Program-made: the position numbers and the translations under genes
Source: Novosphingobium sp. SG919
Lineage (GTDB): Bacteria > Pseudomonadota > Alphaproteobacteria > Sphingomonadales > Sphingomonadaceae
Direction: 5' to 3'
NCBI RefSeq assembly: GCF_012932495.1
Contig: NZ_JABCNG010000007.1
Span: forward strand, 37,916-101,915
Length of the DNA: 64,000 nt
Shown here: positions 1 to 9,097 of the stretch, one piece after another
Layout of the letters: each line of letters opens with the position of its first letter
How positions within the stretch are numbered: position 1 is the stretch's first letter
Notes under the pieces: model-generated
The model's database searches: none
What the model saw: only the letters and a program-made list of their open reading frames with translations
What the model was told of the DNA's origin: nothing

Positions 1-961
1 CGCCTTCGGGGCGCTCGGTGGTTTCGCGCATGACGAGCACGGGCTTTCCCAGCGCGGGGGCTTCTTCCTGCACGCCGCCGCTGTCGGTCAGCATGATCTC
101 GCTGATGGCGAGGAGGCGGGCGAAGTGGGGATAGTCGAGCGGTTCGATCAGGGCCACGTTGGGCAGGTCGGCAAGGGCCGCGTCCATTACCGCACGCACG
201 TTGGGGTTGGGGTGGACCGGGAAGATCAGCGCCACATCCGGCCGCGCGGCCAGGGTGCGGATCGCCTGGGCGATGGCTTCCAGCCCGCCGCCGAAGTTTT
301 CGCGGCGGTGGCTGGTAACGCCGATCAGGCGCTTGCCGGCAAAGCGGGCTTCGAGCGGCGCCAGGCCACTGGCGAGCGTGGGCTCTGCGGCGATCTTGTC
401 GGTCACCCAGTGCAGCGCGTCGATCACGGTGTTGCCGGTCACGTGGATCGCGGCCGGGTCCACGTTTTCGGCGCGCAGCGCGGCGGCGGCGGTTTCGGTG
501 GGCGCGAAATGCAGCGCGGCGATGGTGCCGATGATCTTGCGGTTCACCTCCTCGGGCCAAGGGTGATAGATATTGTGGCTGCGCAGCCCCGCTTCCACGT
601 GGGCCACGGCGATCTTGCGGTAATAGGCGGCCAGCGCGCCGGCCATGGCCGTGGCGGTATCGCCCTGGACCACCACCCAATCGGGCTTTTCCGCGTCCAT
701 CACTTTGCCGATTTCGGTGAGCAGCGCGGCGGTCAACCCGTCGAGCGTCTGGTTGGGGCGCATCAGGTCAAGGTCGTGATCGGGCACGATCCCCGCGATG
801 GCCAGGACCTGGTCGAGCATGCCGCGATGCTGCGCGGTGACGCAGGTGACCACGCGAAAGCGCCCATCGGCGCGCAGGGCGTGGACCACGGGAAACATCT
901 TGATCGCCTCGGGCCGGGTGCCGAACACGAGGAGGACGGTCTTGGGTGCGGGCTGGGTCAT
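1..961 (-). CDS. wecB: UDP-N-acetylglucosamine 2-epimerase (non-hydrolysing), 3' part cut by the window edge
   Basis: The frame is open from its ATG at 961 to the left edge, so about 320 residues of a roughly 370-residue enzyme are visible and the C-terminus is missing. It interconverts UDP-GlcNAc and UDP-ManNAc in the cytosol for surface polysaccharide synthesis. The N-terminus carries the family signature GTRPEAIK near residue 14. Further on are the GLRSHNIYHPWPEE block, the SHRREN block and a C-terminal SGGVQEEAPALGKPVL stretch that binds the nucleotide sugar in this family. No sugar-nucleotide partner gene is visible to the right. A 9-bp inverted repeat lies 23 bases before the start. The family assignment is safe; the pathway it serves here is not shown. 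Confidence 0.93.
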   Translation of the reverse strand, partial: MTQPAPKTVLLVFGTRPEAIKMFPVVHALRADGRFRVVTCVTAQHRGMLDQVLAIAGIVPDHDLDLMRPNQTLDGLTAALLTEIGKVMDAEKPDWVVVQGDTATAMAGALAAYYRKIAVAHVEAGLRSHNIYHPWPEEVNRKIIGTIAALHFAPTETAAAALRAENVDPAAIHVTGNTVIDALHWVTDKIAAEPTLASGLAPLEARFAGKRLIGVTSHRRENFGGGLEAIAQAIRTLAARPDVALIFPVHPNPNVRAVMDAALADLPNVALIEPLDYPHFARLLAISEIMLTDSGGVQEEAPALGKPVLVMRETTERPEG

Positions 962-983
962 GGGCCCGCCTTATAGGGCGAAT

Positions 984-1014
984 CTTAAGCGCCGGATAAG
1001 GGCTTGCGCTTAAG
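984..1014. promoter_or_regulatory. Inverted repeat CTTAAGCGC...GCGCTTAAG upstream of wecB
   Basis: Perfect 9-bp arms lie at 984-992 and 1006-1014 with a 13-base spacer, 23 bases upstream of the wecB ATG. The position suits an operator or a leader hairpin. No regulator can be named from the sequence. Confidence 0.3.
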
Positions 1015-1046
1015 GGAAACATCGGATGTGGAGCGGTAGTGCTCTG

Positions 1047-1158
1047 TCAAAATTCGCGGAAGGGCGAATTTTGAATTCCGGCACCGGCCCGCTCCCCCAC
1101 CCGGCCCCCCATAGGGTACTATCGTCGGGAGGCCGGGTGGGGGAGCGGGCCGGTGCCG
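1047..1158. repeat. Two adjacent hairpins: 11-bp stem and 28-bp perfect GC-rich stem
   Basis: The first hairpin has 11-bp arms at 1047-1057 and 1064-1074 with a 6-base loop. The second has perfect 28-bp arms at 1079-1106 and 1131-1158 around a 24-base loop. Both sit between the head of wecB and the tail of the agmatine deiminase gene, whose stop is at 1168. The second stem ends 10 bases beyond that stop, so it could end or protect that transcript. However, there is no T-run after it, and its length is more like a REP or small palindromic insertion. I saw no second copy in the window. Confidence 0.6.
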
Positions 1159-1167
1159 AAATCTCGC

Positions 1168-2166
1168 TTAAACTCGCGGCATCTGCTGGCTGGCGCAGTG
1201 GAATCCGCCGCCGCCCACCAGCACGGCATCGCCCATCACGCCCACGGTGGCGCGGCCGGGGAACAGCGCGCCGATCGCTTCCACGCCGGCCGCATCGTGC
1301 ACCGAGCCGAACACCGGCACGATCACCATATGCGTGGTGATCACGAAGTTCATATAGCTGGCCGGCTGCACCGTGCCGCCCCATTCGATGCGGCCGGGGG
1401 AGGGCACCTCCACCACCTCGACGCCGAAATCGCGCGCACGGGCGGCAGCATCGGCATAGATCGCCGCGTTGGGATCGTCCGGCCCGGTGGCGCGGGGCAG
1501 GGCCAGGCGATTGGCGCCGACGAAGCGTGCCAAATTGTCCACGTGACCATCAGTGTGGTCGTTGATCAGCCCATCGCCCAGCCACAAGACGCGGTCATAG
1601 CCCAGATCGCGGTGCAGCCGCATCTCCAGGTCGGCGCGCGCAAGGTGCGGGTTGCGGTTGGGGTTGAGCAGGCATTGCTCGGTCGTGGCGACAAGGCCGG
1701 TGCCATCGCCATCGAGCGCGCCGCCTTCCAGCACCCAATCGGCCTTGCTGGCGGAAAGGCCCGCATCGGCCGCCAGCCTGGCGCCGATCTCCTGGTCCCC
1801 CGGCATCAGGTACTTGCCGCCCCAGCCGTTGAACCCGAACAACTGCGCGCGGCGCCCGCCGGCACCATCCGACACCACCAGCGGCCCGGTGTCGCGCAGC
1901 CACACGTCGCCATAGATGCGCTCTTCGATGGTCACGGCGGCGCTGGTCAGCCGCTCGGCCCGCATGCGGTTGGCCGCATCGCGCACGATCAGCTTCACCG
2001 GCTGGCCGCTCTCGGCCACGGTGCTGGCAAATTGGGCGATCTGTTCCTGCGCGCGGTCGATCACGCCCGACCATTCTTCGGCCAGGTGGGGAAAGCCCAC
2101 CCACAGCCAGTCCTGCGGGGCGAATTCGGGCGGCATCAAACCGCCCGTGAAGGTGTTTTCGCTCAT
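1168..2166 (-). CDS. aguA: Agmatine deiminase
   Basis: This 332-residue protein belongs to the peptidylarginine-deiminase-like agmatine deiminases, which convert agmatine to N-carbamoylputrescine and ammonia. It shows the N-terminal MPPEFAPQDWLWVGFP block, WLRDTGP, the EGGALDGDG segment, and HTDGHVDNLARF with the catalytic His. Near the C-terminus GGGGFHCASQQMP holds the nucleophilic Cys. Length fits the family (330-370). The start at 2166 lies 9 bases downstream of the M28 peptidase stop, so the two are probably co-transcribed. The usual partner, N-carbamoylputrescine amidohydrolase (aguB), is not adjacent on either side, so polyamine synthesis would rely on a copy elsewhere. Confidence 0.93.
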   Translation of the reverse strand: MSENTFTGGLMPPEFAPQDWLWVGFPHLAEEWSGVIDRAQEQIAQFASTVAESGQPVKLIVRDAANRMRAERLTSAAVTIEERIYGDVWLRDTGPLVVSDGAGGRRAQLFGFNGWGGKYLMPGDQEIGARLAADAGLSASKADWVLEGGALDGDGTGLVATTEQCLLNPNRNPHLARADLEMRLHRDLGYDRVLWLGDGLINDHTDGHVDNLARFVGANRLALPRATGPDDPNAAIYADAAARARDFGVEVVEVPSPGRIEWGGTVQPASYMNFVITTHMVIVPVFGSVHDAAGVEAIGALFPGRATVGVMGDAVLVGGGGFHCASQQMPRV

Positions 2167-2175
2167 CAGGTTTGC

Positions 2176-3834
2176 TTACTTGCCCTGCGTGACGGTTGCG
2201 CGGCTGGCATCGCGAACGGCGCGGAATTCATCGCCCTGGTGCCAGTTGGGCCAGGTCGTGCCGGTGGCCAGCGCGCGGCCCAGGCGGTAATAGAGTTCCA
2301 CTTCCTGGGCCATGCCGGTCATGTCCCAGCTATCGGAATATTCGTCCGAAGGCTGGTGATAGTGATGCTCGACATAGTCTTCGGTGGCCGCTTCGCCTGC
2401 TTTGGTGCCGCCATTGACCAGGTCGGTGCCGCGGCCCACGGCAAACATCGGCACGCCGCGCTTGGCCAGGCTGAAATGGTCAGACCGGTAATAGTGCCCG
2501 CGCTCGGGGTGATCCTCGGGGGTTTCGGTCAGGTGCATCTGGCCTTCCACCTGGCGCAGGATGGCGGTGAGATCGGACTTGTCGCCCCCGGTCACCTGCA
2601 CGTCACGCGTCGGGCCGATCAGCGAAAGCGCATCCATGTTGACCCCGCCCACCGTGCGGGCCAGCGGATAGACCGGATGCTGGGCATAGTATTCCGAACC
2701 CAGGAGGCCGGATTCCTCCAGCGTCCAGGCGGCGAACACCTGGGTGCGCGGCGTGGGGCCGGCGCGGCGGTTCATCTGCGCCAGCGCGACCAGTGCGCCC
2801 ACGCCGCTGGCATTGTCGATCGCGCCGTTGCAGATATCGTCGCCGGTGGCATCGGGCTTGCAGTGGCCCAGGTGGTCCCAATGGCCGGAATAGAGCACAT
2901 ATTCATTGGCGCGACTGGTGCCGGGGATCACCCCGATCACGTTGTGCGAGGTGCTGTGCGTCACCGTGTTGTCGAACGACAGGCTGGCCGTGGCGCCCAA
3001 TGACACCGCGTGGAAGCCCTTCTGCTTGGCGGCGGCCGACAGCGCGGCAAAGTCCTTGCCGGCGGCCTGGAAGATCGCCTCGGCCACGGGGCGGCGGATC
3101 CAGCCGTTGGCCTCGGTCTGGTCCATCCCCTTGTTGGCGCTGGCCACGAAATTGCCGGTGCCGCCGCTCGATTCCAGCACGTTCCAGCCATAGGCGGCGG
3201 GGAAGGTATCGTGCACGATCAGCGCAGCCTTGGCGCCGTGCCGCGCGGCTTCGGCATACTTGTAGGGCCAGCGGCCGTACCAGGTCATCCGGCGGCCCTT
3301 GAACAGGCCCTGTTCGTCGGCGTTTTCATAGTCCGGGTCGTTGACCAGGATCACCGCGATCTTGCCCTTCATGTCCACGCCGGCATAATCGTCCCAGCCC
3401 AGCTCGGGCGCGGTGATGCCATAGCCAACGAAGACCAGTTCGCTGGCGTCGATCGTGGTGTGATCGGCTTCGCGATAGGAACCCACCACGAAATCGGCGC
3501 CCGGCTTGAACGACAGGCTGCCCACGGTCAGCGGGCTGATGTTCTTGGCCGCGATCGTCACCATCGGCACGGGTTGCAGCCACTGCCCCTTGTTGCCGGG
3601 CTTGAGGCCGGCGGCTTTGAAGCGGGTTATGATCGCATCCAGCACCGCCTGTTCCTTGGGCCCGCTGGGCGCGCGGCCTTCCAGTTCGTCAGACGCGAGG
3701 GTCTTGATCGTTTCGCGCATCAGCGGAACCGGCACGGAGGGCACCGGGGCGGTCGCGGCAAAGATGGGCGCGGGGGCGGCCAGCGCCGTGGCCAGCAGGA
3801 AGGCAGCCGCGCGGGCGCCAAAGGAAACACGCAT
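2176..3834 (-). CDS. Secreted M28-family metallopeptidase with PA domain
   Basis: This 552-residue exported zinc peptidase starts with a clear signal peptide (residues 1-26, ending around FAATA). A protease-associated domain lies near residues 130-260 (segments YGITAPELGWDDYAG and KIAVILVNDPDY). The M28 catalytic domain follows with SGHWDHLG, NGAIDNASG, TLEESGLLGSEYY, NMDAL and YRSDHFSLAKRGVP. These supply the expected His, Asp, Glu-Glu, Asp and His ligands for two zinc ions. The family cleaves amino-terminal residues from peptides outside the cytoplasmic membrane. It is followed closely by aguA on the same strand. The exact substrate cannot be told. Confidence 0.92.
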   Translation of the reverse strand: MRVSFGARAAAFLLATALAAPAPIFAATAPVPSVPVPLMRETIKTLASDELEGRAPSGPKEQAVLDAIITRFKAAGLKPGNKGQWLQPVPMVTIAAKNISPLTVGSLSFKPGADFVVGSYREADHTTIDASELVFVGYGITAPELGWDDYAGVDMKGKIAVILVNDPDYENADEQGLFKGRRMTWYGRWPYKYAEAARHGAKAALIVHDTFPAAYGWNVLESSGGTGNFVASANKGMDQTEANGWIRRPVAEAIFQAAGKDFAALSAAAKQKGFHAVSLGATASLSFDNTVTHSTSHNVIGVIPGTSRANEYVLYSGHWDHLGHCKPDATGDDICNGAIDNASGVGALVALAQMNRRAGPTPRTQVFAAWTLEESGLLGSEYYAQHPVYPLARTVGGVNMDALSLIGPTRDVQVTGGDKSDLTAILRQVEGQMHLTETPEDHPERGHYYRSDHFSLAKRGVPMFAVGRGTDLVNGGTKAGEAATEDYVEHHYHQPSDEYSDSWDMTGMAQEVELYYRLGRALATGTTWPNWHQGDEFRAVRDASRATVTQGK

Positions 3835-3975
3835 GGGGCAAATCCCTTTTTACAAACAATCCCGCGCCATGGGGGGAACGCGCGGGCCTCATGCCGGCTA
3901 CTTGGCAGAGGCGGCCCGCTGCGGCAAGACGGCCTGCCGTGGCCGCGCGAACGGCCAGCTAGAGAGGAAGCCCGC

Positions 3976-6684
3976 GTGCCGCACGGAATCGATTGGGAAC
4001 AAGGGTTGGTCCTGGCGCGCGCGCATACCACGTTCCTGGCCCGCGCGCTCGATCGCCAGCCCGATCTGGCTGCCTTGCTGGCACAGGGCAAGATCGAGGC
4101 CGCGCTGGCCCATGCGCGCCGCGCGGGGGAGGGGTGCGACGATGTGGGCATCGCCTTGCGGCGCGAGCGGTTGGCCCTGGCGCTGGCCCTCGCGGTGGGT
4201 GATATCGCCGGCGCGCTGCCGCTTGGCCGGGTCATGCAGGAATTGTCCGATTTTGCCGATCGCGCACTCGATGCGGCGATTGCCGCCGCGATCGCGCGGC
4301 GCGTGCCCGATGCGCCTTCGGTGGGCTTTTCCGCGATTGGCCTGGGCAAGCATGGCGCGCAGGAACTGAACTATTCTTCGGACATCGATCCCATCCTGCT
4401 CTACGATCCCGATGCCCTGCCGCGCCGCGCGCGTGACGAACCGGGGGAGGCGGCGCAACGCGTGGCGCGCGGGGTGGTGGAACTGCTCTCCACCATCACC
4501 GACGAAGGCTATGTCTTCCGCATCGACTTGCGCCTGCGCCCCGCTTCGGAAGTCAGCCCCCTGGCGATCCCGTTCGAAGGGGCGATCACGCATTATGAAT
4601 CGAGCGCGCTGGCGTGGGAACGTGCCGCCTATATCCGCGCGCGAGCCGCTTCGGGCGATGTGGCGCGCGGCCAGGCGTTCCTCGACACGATCCGCCCCTT
4701 CGTGTGGCGGCGCAGCCTGGATTTCGGCGCGATTGCCGAAATCGGCCGGCTGACCGCGCGGATACGCGATCACTATGCCGCCGGGCAGCAGGTTGGGCCG
4801 GGCTATGACTTGAAGCGCGGGCGCGGCGGCATCCGCGAAGTGGAATTCTTTGCCCAGACCCACCAGTTGATCCACGGCGGGCGCAATCCGGCGCTGCGCC
4901 TGCGCGGCACGCGGCCCGCGCTCGATGCCCTGGCAGAGGCCGGGATCATCACCGATGGCGATGCCGTGATCATGGGCGAAAGCTATGACCGGCTGCGCGT
5001 GCTCGAACACCGACTGCAGATGGTGGCAGATCAGCAGACCCACGCCCTGCCGCAAAACCAGGCCGCACTCGATAGTGTCGCGCAACTGTCCGGCCATGCC
5101 GATGGCGCCGCGCTGATCGCCGAGATCCAGAGCATTTCCGAGGCGGTCGCCCGGCGCTTCGACGCGCTGCTGGCGATCATTTCCCCCGCTGGCGCGGTGG
5201 CGGTGGACAACCGCAGCCTGGCCCAGGATCTGGCCGACCTGGGCTTTGCCGATGCCAACGGCCTCGCCCGCCGCGTGGAAGCGTGGGACAGCGGCGCCTT
5301 TCGCGCGCTGCGCAGCGACGAGGCGCGCGCCGCCTTTTCGCGCGTGCGCCCGCAATTGCTCCAGGCCCTGGCAGAGGCGCCAGACCCCGATCATGCCCTG
5401 GCGCGGTGGGAGCGGCTCCTGGCCGCGCTGCCTTCGGCAATCAACGTGTTCCGTTTGCTTGAGGCGCGGCCGGGCCTGATGGCCGTGGTCATGCGCGTGC
5501 TGGCCCATGCGCCAACCCTGGCCGACGACCTGGCGCGGCGGGCCGACCTGCTCGATACCCTGATCGATCATTCCGCCTTCGCGCTGCCGGGCGGCGTGGC
5601 AGAGATCATGGCCGATCTGGCGCGCGGCGAAGTGGGCGACGATTACCAGCGCCTGCTCGATGCCGTGCGGCGCAAGGTGGGCGAACTGCGCTTTGCCCTG
5701 GGCGTGCAACTGGTCGAAGGCCTGCACCCGCCGCTGGCCGTGGCCGCCGCGCTCAGCCGCGTGGCAGAGGCGGCACTGGCGGTGCTGGGCACGGCGGCGG
5801 AGGAGGAATTTGCCCGCGTCCATGGCCAGGTGCCTGATGCGCGCATGGTCGTGCTCGGCCTGGGGCGGCTGGGCGGGGGCGCGCTGACCCATGCCTCGGA
5901 TCTCGATCTGGTGTTCCTGTTCGGCGGGCCGGCCGATGCTTTCGCCCGCGAATCCGATGGCGCGCGGCCGATCGGCGGCACGCTCTATTTCAACCGGCTG
6001 GCCCAGCGCATGATTGCCGCATTATCCGTGCCCACGGCGGCCGGCGCGCTTTATGACGTCGATACGCGCCTGCGTCCTTCGGGCGCGCAAGGGCCTATCG
6101 CGGTCAGCCTCGACAGTTTCGAGCGCTATCAGCGCGAGGATGCGTGGACGTGGGAGCACATGGCGCTGTGCCGCGCGCGCCCGCTGTTCGGCACCGCCGC
6201 CGATCGCGCCGCCTTGGCCGAAATCGTTGGCCGCGTGCTGTGCCGTCCCCGAGATGGCACGGCGCTGCGCGATGATGTGCTGGCCATGCGCAGCGAAATG
6301 GCACGGCACAAGCCCGCGAAAGGCCCGCTCGATGTCAAGCTTGCGCGCGGTGGCCTGGTCGATCTGGAATTCCTCGCACACTACCTGCAATTGCGCGATC
6401 ATGTCGCACTCGAACCTGATCTGGGCGCGGCGGTTTCCGCGCTGGAGCAGTCGGGCCTGCTGCCGGCGGGCCTGCGTGGCGCGCACGATCTGCTGGCGGG
6501 GCTTCTGGTCGTAGTGCGCCTGGTTGCCCCTGATGGCATGTTCCCGCCGCCCGCCAGCCGTGCCATCGTCGCCACCGCCTGCGGCCAGGAAAGCTGGGAT
6601 GCCCTGCTTGACGCGGTCGCCCGGGCAAGACACCGCATCGCCCACGCCTGGGGCCAGGTCTTCGGGCAACCATTGGAGATATAA
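3976..6684 (+). CDS. glnE: Bifunctional glutamine synthetase adenylyltransferase / adenylyl-removing enzyme
   Basis: GlnE attaches AMP to and removes AMP from glutamine synthetase in response to PII protein and glutamine. I start it at GTG 3976, preceded by GAGGAAG at a good distance. The frame stays open far upstream but that stretch is antisense to the M28 gene. The product is 902 residues, near the family's 900-950. The two nucleotidyltransferase halves are visible: GLGKHGAQELNYSSDIDPI around residue 121 (removase) and GLGRLGGGALTHASDLDLVF around residue 626 (transferase). The KRGRGGIREVEFFAQ block lies between them. The bcp gene begins 3 bases after the stop, so the two are translated from one message. 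Confidence 0.95.
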   Translation: MPHGIDWEQGLVLARAHTTFLARALDRQPDLAALLAQGKIEAALAHARRAGEGCDDVGIALRRERLALALALAVGDIAGALPLGRVMQELSDFADRALDAAIAAAIARRVPDAPSVGFSAIGLGKHGAQELNYSSDIDPILLYDPDALPRRARDEPGEAAQRVARGVVELLSTITDEGYVFRIDLRLRPASEVSPLAIPFEGAITHYESSALAWERAAYIRARAASGDVARGQAFLDTIRPFVWRRSLDFGAIAEIGRLTARIRDHYAAGQQVGPGYDLKRGRGGIREVEFFAQTHQLIHGGRNPALRLRGTRPALDALAEAGIITDGDAVIMGESYDRLRVLEHRLQMVADQQTHALPQNQAALDSVAQLSGHADGAALIAEIQSISEAVARRFDALLAIISPAGAVAVDNRSLAQDLADLGFADANGLARRVEAWDSGAFRALRSDEARAAFSRVRPQLLQALAEAPDPDHALARWERLLAALPSAINVFRLLEARPGLMAVVMRVLAHAPTLADDLARRADLLDTLIDHSAFALPGGVAEIMADLARGEVGDDYQRLLDAVRRKVGELRFALGVQLVEGLHPPLAVAAALSRVAEAALAVLGTAAEEEFARVHGQVPDARMVVLGLGRLGGGALTHASDLDLVFLFGGPADAFARESDGARPIGGTLYFNRLAQRMIAALSVPTAAGALYDVDTRLRPSGAQGPIAVSLDSFERYQREDAWTWEHMALCRARPLFGTAADRAALAEIVGRVLCRPRDGTALRDDVLAMRSEMARHKPAKGPLDVKLARGGLVDLEFLAHYLQLRDHVALEPDLGAAVSALEQSGLLPAGLRGAHDLLAGLLVVVRLVAPDGMFPPPASRAIVATACGQESWDALLDAVARARHRIAHAWGQVFGQPLEI

Positions 6685-6687
6685 CGC

Positions 6688-7161
6688 ATGAGCACTTTTC
6701 CCGGCGTGGGCGATCCGCTGCCCGATCTGCCGCTGACCGCGCCCGATGGCAGCCCGGTGAAGCCTTCTGATTTTGCCGGGCGCAAGCTGGTCGTGTTCTT
6801 CTATCCCAAGGATGATACGCCCGGCTGCACCACGGAAAACAAGGACTTCTCCGCCCTGGCAGAAGACTTTGCCGCCGCCGGCACCGCGCTGCTGGGGGTG
6901 AGCAAGGATCCGCCCAAACGCCACGAGAAGTTCATTGCCAAGCATGGCCTGGCCGCGCCGCTCGCCAGCGATGCAGAAGAAGGCGGCCTGTCCGATGCGC
7001 TCGGCATCTGGACCGAAAAGTCCATGTATGGCCGCACCTACATGGGCATGGAGCGCACCACCTACCTAGTCGGCACCGATGGCAGGATCGCGCAAGTGTG
7101 GAACAAGGTGAAAGTGAAGGACCACGCCGCGCAGGTTCTCGCGGCGGCCAAGGCGCTGTAA
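6688..7161 (+). CDS. bcp: BCP/PrxQ-type peroxiredoxin, single-cysteine
   Basis: This thiol peroxidase of 157 residues reduces hydrogen and organic peroxides. The thioredoxin-fold motif FFYPKDDTPGCTTE carries the peroxidatic cysteine at residue 47. Most BCP proteins have a resolving cysteine five residues later; here that place is Asn-Lys (TTENKDF), and no other Cys occurs in the whole protein. It should therefore work as a 1-Cys enzyme that needs an external thiol. The gene starts 3 bases after glnE, and a DUF455 gene follows 10 bases after its stop. Confidence 0.93.
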   Translation: MSTFPGVGDPLPDLPLTAPDGSPVKPSDFAGRKLVVFFYPKDDTPGCTTENKDFSALAEDFAAAGTALLGVSKDPPKRHEKFIAKHGLAAPLASDAEEGGLSDALGIWTEKSMYGRTYMGMERTTYLVGTDGRIAQVWNKVKVKDHAAQVLAAAKAL

Positions 7162-7171
7162 CGCGCGCGGC

Positions 7172-7972
7172 ATGACTCCATCGCTTCCTACCGTGGCGGC
7201 GGCGATTCGCGCCGCCATGCTGACCGCCGATCCGCGTGACAAGGTCATGGCCACGCGGTCCGTGGCGCGTGACTGGGCTGCCGGGCAGCTTGCCTTCGCC
7301 TTTGACGTGACCATGCCCGATGTGCCGGCGCGGCCCGCACAACCCGAACTGCTGCCGCCGAGCCAGATGCCCAAGCGCGGGCGCGGCGGTTCGGAACGGG
7401 GGCGTCTCGCGCTGATCCATGCCTTGTGCCACATCGAATTCGTGGCGATCGACCTGGCGCTCGATGCCGCAGGCCGCTTTGGCGCCGAACGCGGACGCGA
7501 TTTCGTGTCGGACTGGTTGGGCGTGGCCGCAGACGAAGCGATGCATTTTGCCCTGCTGGCACGCCGCCTGCGCACGCTGGGCAGCCACTATGGCGCCATG
7601 CCGGCCCACGATGGGCTGTGGGATGCGGCGCGCGAAACGGCGCACGATGTGGCCGCGCGCCTGGCCGTCGTGCCGATGGTGCTCGAAGCCCGCGGGCTGG
7701 ATGTGACACCGCAGACCATCGCCCGCTTCCAGGCGGCAGACGATCACACCACCGCGCGAATCCTGCAGCGAATCGTTGACGACGAAGTTCGGCATGTCCG
7801 TTTTGGTACAAGCCATTTCGCCAAAGTGTGCGCAGAGCGTGGTAAACAGGCACCGCAGCTTTGGAAAACGCTGGTTACGCAACACTTCCGAGGCAGCGTT
7901 AAGCCACCGTTCAACGACTCGGCGCGTCGTTCAGCCGGTTTGTCGTGTGAAATGATGGCGGCTCTTGCGTGA
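7172..7972 (+). CDS. DUF455 ferritin-like protein
   Basis: This 266-residue protein of the DUF455 family has a predicted ferritin-like four-helix fold related to metal-binding hydroxylases. Family marks are the RPAQPELLPP stretch, PKRGRGGSERGR near residue 70, and ALCHIEFVAIDLALD near residue 88. DEAMHFALLARRL and DDEVRHVRFGTSHF follow, giving the Glu and His residues expected to bind a metal pair. No activity is established for most members. It is the last gene of the glnE-bcp run. I see only a weak ribosome-binding site before the ATG, so translation may be coupled to bcp. Confidence 0.85.
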   Translation: MTPSLPTVAAAIRAAMLTADPRDKVMATRSVARDWAAGQLAFAFDVTMPDVPARPAQPELLPPSQMPKRGRGGSERGRLALIHALCHIEFVAIDLALDAAGRFGAERGRDFVSDWLGVAADEAMHFALLARRLRTLGSHYGAMPAHDGLWDAARETAHDVAARLAVVPMVLEARGLDVTPQTIARFQAADDHTTARILQRIVDDEVRHVRFGTSHFAKVCAERGKQAPQLWKTLVTQHFRGSVKPPFNDSARRSAGLSCEMMAALA

Positions 7973-8181
7973 GAGGCGCACCCGCCGCTACCCCACCGTC
8001 ACGAGATCGGCGGGGGGTTACCACCAATCTCTGAACAACGCCCGGCCGGGCACGCGGTTCCACCGCGATCGTCTGGCAGGCGCGGTTCGCTGGGGGTCAG
8101 CACAAAGCGGGTGCCGATGGCGCAAGGCCCGATGGGCAGGGCGCGCGGCATACCAGCCGAAAAGAGGTTGTACGGGTCGCA

Positions 8182-8922
8182 ATGAAAAAAACCTTGTCTA
8201 CCGGTCTGGCTGCCCTTGGCACCATTCTCACTCTTGGGCTTGCCACGCCGGCTCTGGCCAACAACGCCGCTTCCGCCGATATTGCCGCCCCGCTGCGCAA
8301 CGCCGAAGCCGCCAAGGCCGGTCTGACCGCGCCGGCCGGCGATGAAGAATTCTCCAAGCTGTTCGCCAGCTGGGAAGCACTCGATGGTGGCAACGCCGCC
8401 TCGGCCCAGGCTCCCCTGGTTCGTTCCAGCTCGGTTTCCATCCCCACCCTGATGCCGATCACCAGCAGCCGCGCGATGAGCAGCGCCTTTGGCCTGCGCA
8501 CCCACCCGATCTACGGTGGCCTGCGCGCGCACAAGGGTGTCGATCTGCCCGCGCCCACCGGCACGCCGATCCGCGCCAGCGCCGATGGCCTGGTGGGCAA
8601 GGCCGAACGCTTTGGTGGGTATGGCCTTTATGTTCAGCTCGAACATGGCGGCAATCTCGAAACCCGTTATGGCCACATGTCGCGCATCGCCGTTGCCGAA
8701 GGGCAGCGCGTGCACAAGGGCGACGTGATCGGCTACGTCGGTTCGACCGGCCATTCGACCGGCCCGCACTTGCACTATGAAGTTCGCGTTGCTGGCGAAG
8801 CGGTCAATCCGCTGCCCTACATGCAGCGTGACGCCAATCTTGCCCAGCTGGCCAGCGCCGCCGACGCGTCGCAGATCCGCGCGTTCAACGCCACCGACGC
8901 CGAAGGCGAGGGCGAAGAATAA
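8182..8922 (+). CDS. Exported M23-family (LytM-type) peptidoglycan peptidase
   Basis: This 246-residue protein has an N-terminal signal peptide (MKKTLSTGL then a hydrophobic run, cleavage likely after TPALA at about residue 28). A C-terminal M23 domain covers roughly residues 95-215. The zinc-site motifs are AHKGVDLPAP (His and Asp ligands) and TGPHLHYEV (His-x-His). Such enzymes cut peptide bridges in the cell wall, or activate amidases when the site is degenerate; here it looks intact. It stands alone, with its own terminator downstream. The 209 bases before it hold no gene that I can support. Confidence 0.9.
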   Translation: MKKTLSTGLAALGTILTLGLATPALANNAASADIAAPLRNAEAAKAGLTAPAGDEEFSKLFASWEALDGGNAASAQAPLVRSSSVSIPTLMPITSSRAMSSAFGLRTHPIYGGLRAHKGVDLPAPTGTPIRASADGLVGKAERFGGYGLYVQLEHGGNLETRYGHMSRIAVAEGQRVHKGDVIGYVGSTGHSTGPHLHYEVRVAGEAVNPLPYMQRDANLAQLASAADASQIRAFNATDAEGEGEE

Positions 8923-8961
8923 GCGCCAGCTTTCCCGGATAAAGCATCGGAGAGGATGCGG

Positions 8962-8991
8962 AAAAAGGCGGTCGGCAACGGCCGCCTTTTT
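8962..8991 (+). terminator. Rho-independent terminator after the M23 peptidase gene
   Basis: A 10-bp stem (AAAAAGGCGG paired with CCGCCTTTTT) around a short loop ends in a T-run, 40 bases after the peptidase stop. Confidence 0.8.
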
Positions 8992-9029
8992 CTATGCCGG
9001 TGCCGCGCGCGGTGGCGGCTCTGGCCCGC

Positions 9030-9067
9030 AAAAAAGGGCGGCAAAGCGCAAGTTCGCTTCGCCGCCC
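9030..9067 (-). terminator. Rho-independent terminator after galU
   Basis: Read on the minus strand, a 13-bp stem with one mismatch (arms 9036-9048 and 9055-9067) is followed by six T residues. It lies 30 bases beyond the galU stop. Confidence 0.75.
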
Positions 9068-9097
9068 TGTTTGCCTTGCTGGCAAGGCGTGCGGGGT

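Noticed and set aside
1153..3003. 616-residue plus-strand frame opposite aguA and the M28 gene
   Set aside because: It mirrors two well-identified genes on the other strand, is His/Gly/Ala-rich without domains, and has no ribosome-binding site. High GC keeps antisense frames open.
3898..5892. 664-residue minus-strand frame opposite glnE
   Set aside because: Antisense shadow of a certain gene. No recognisable domains.
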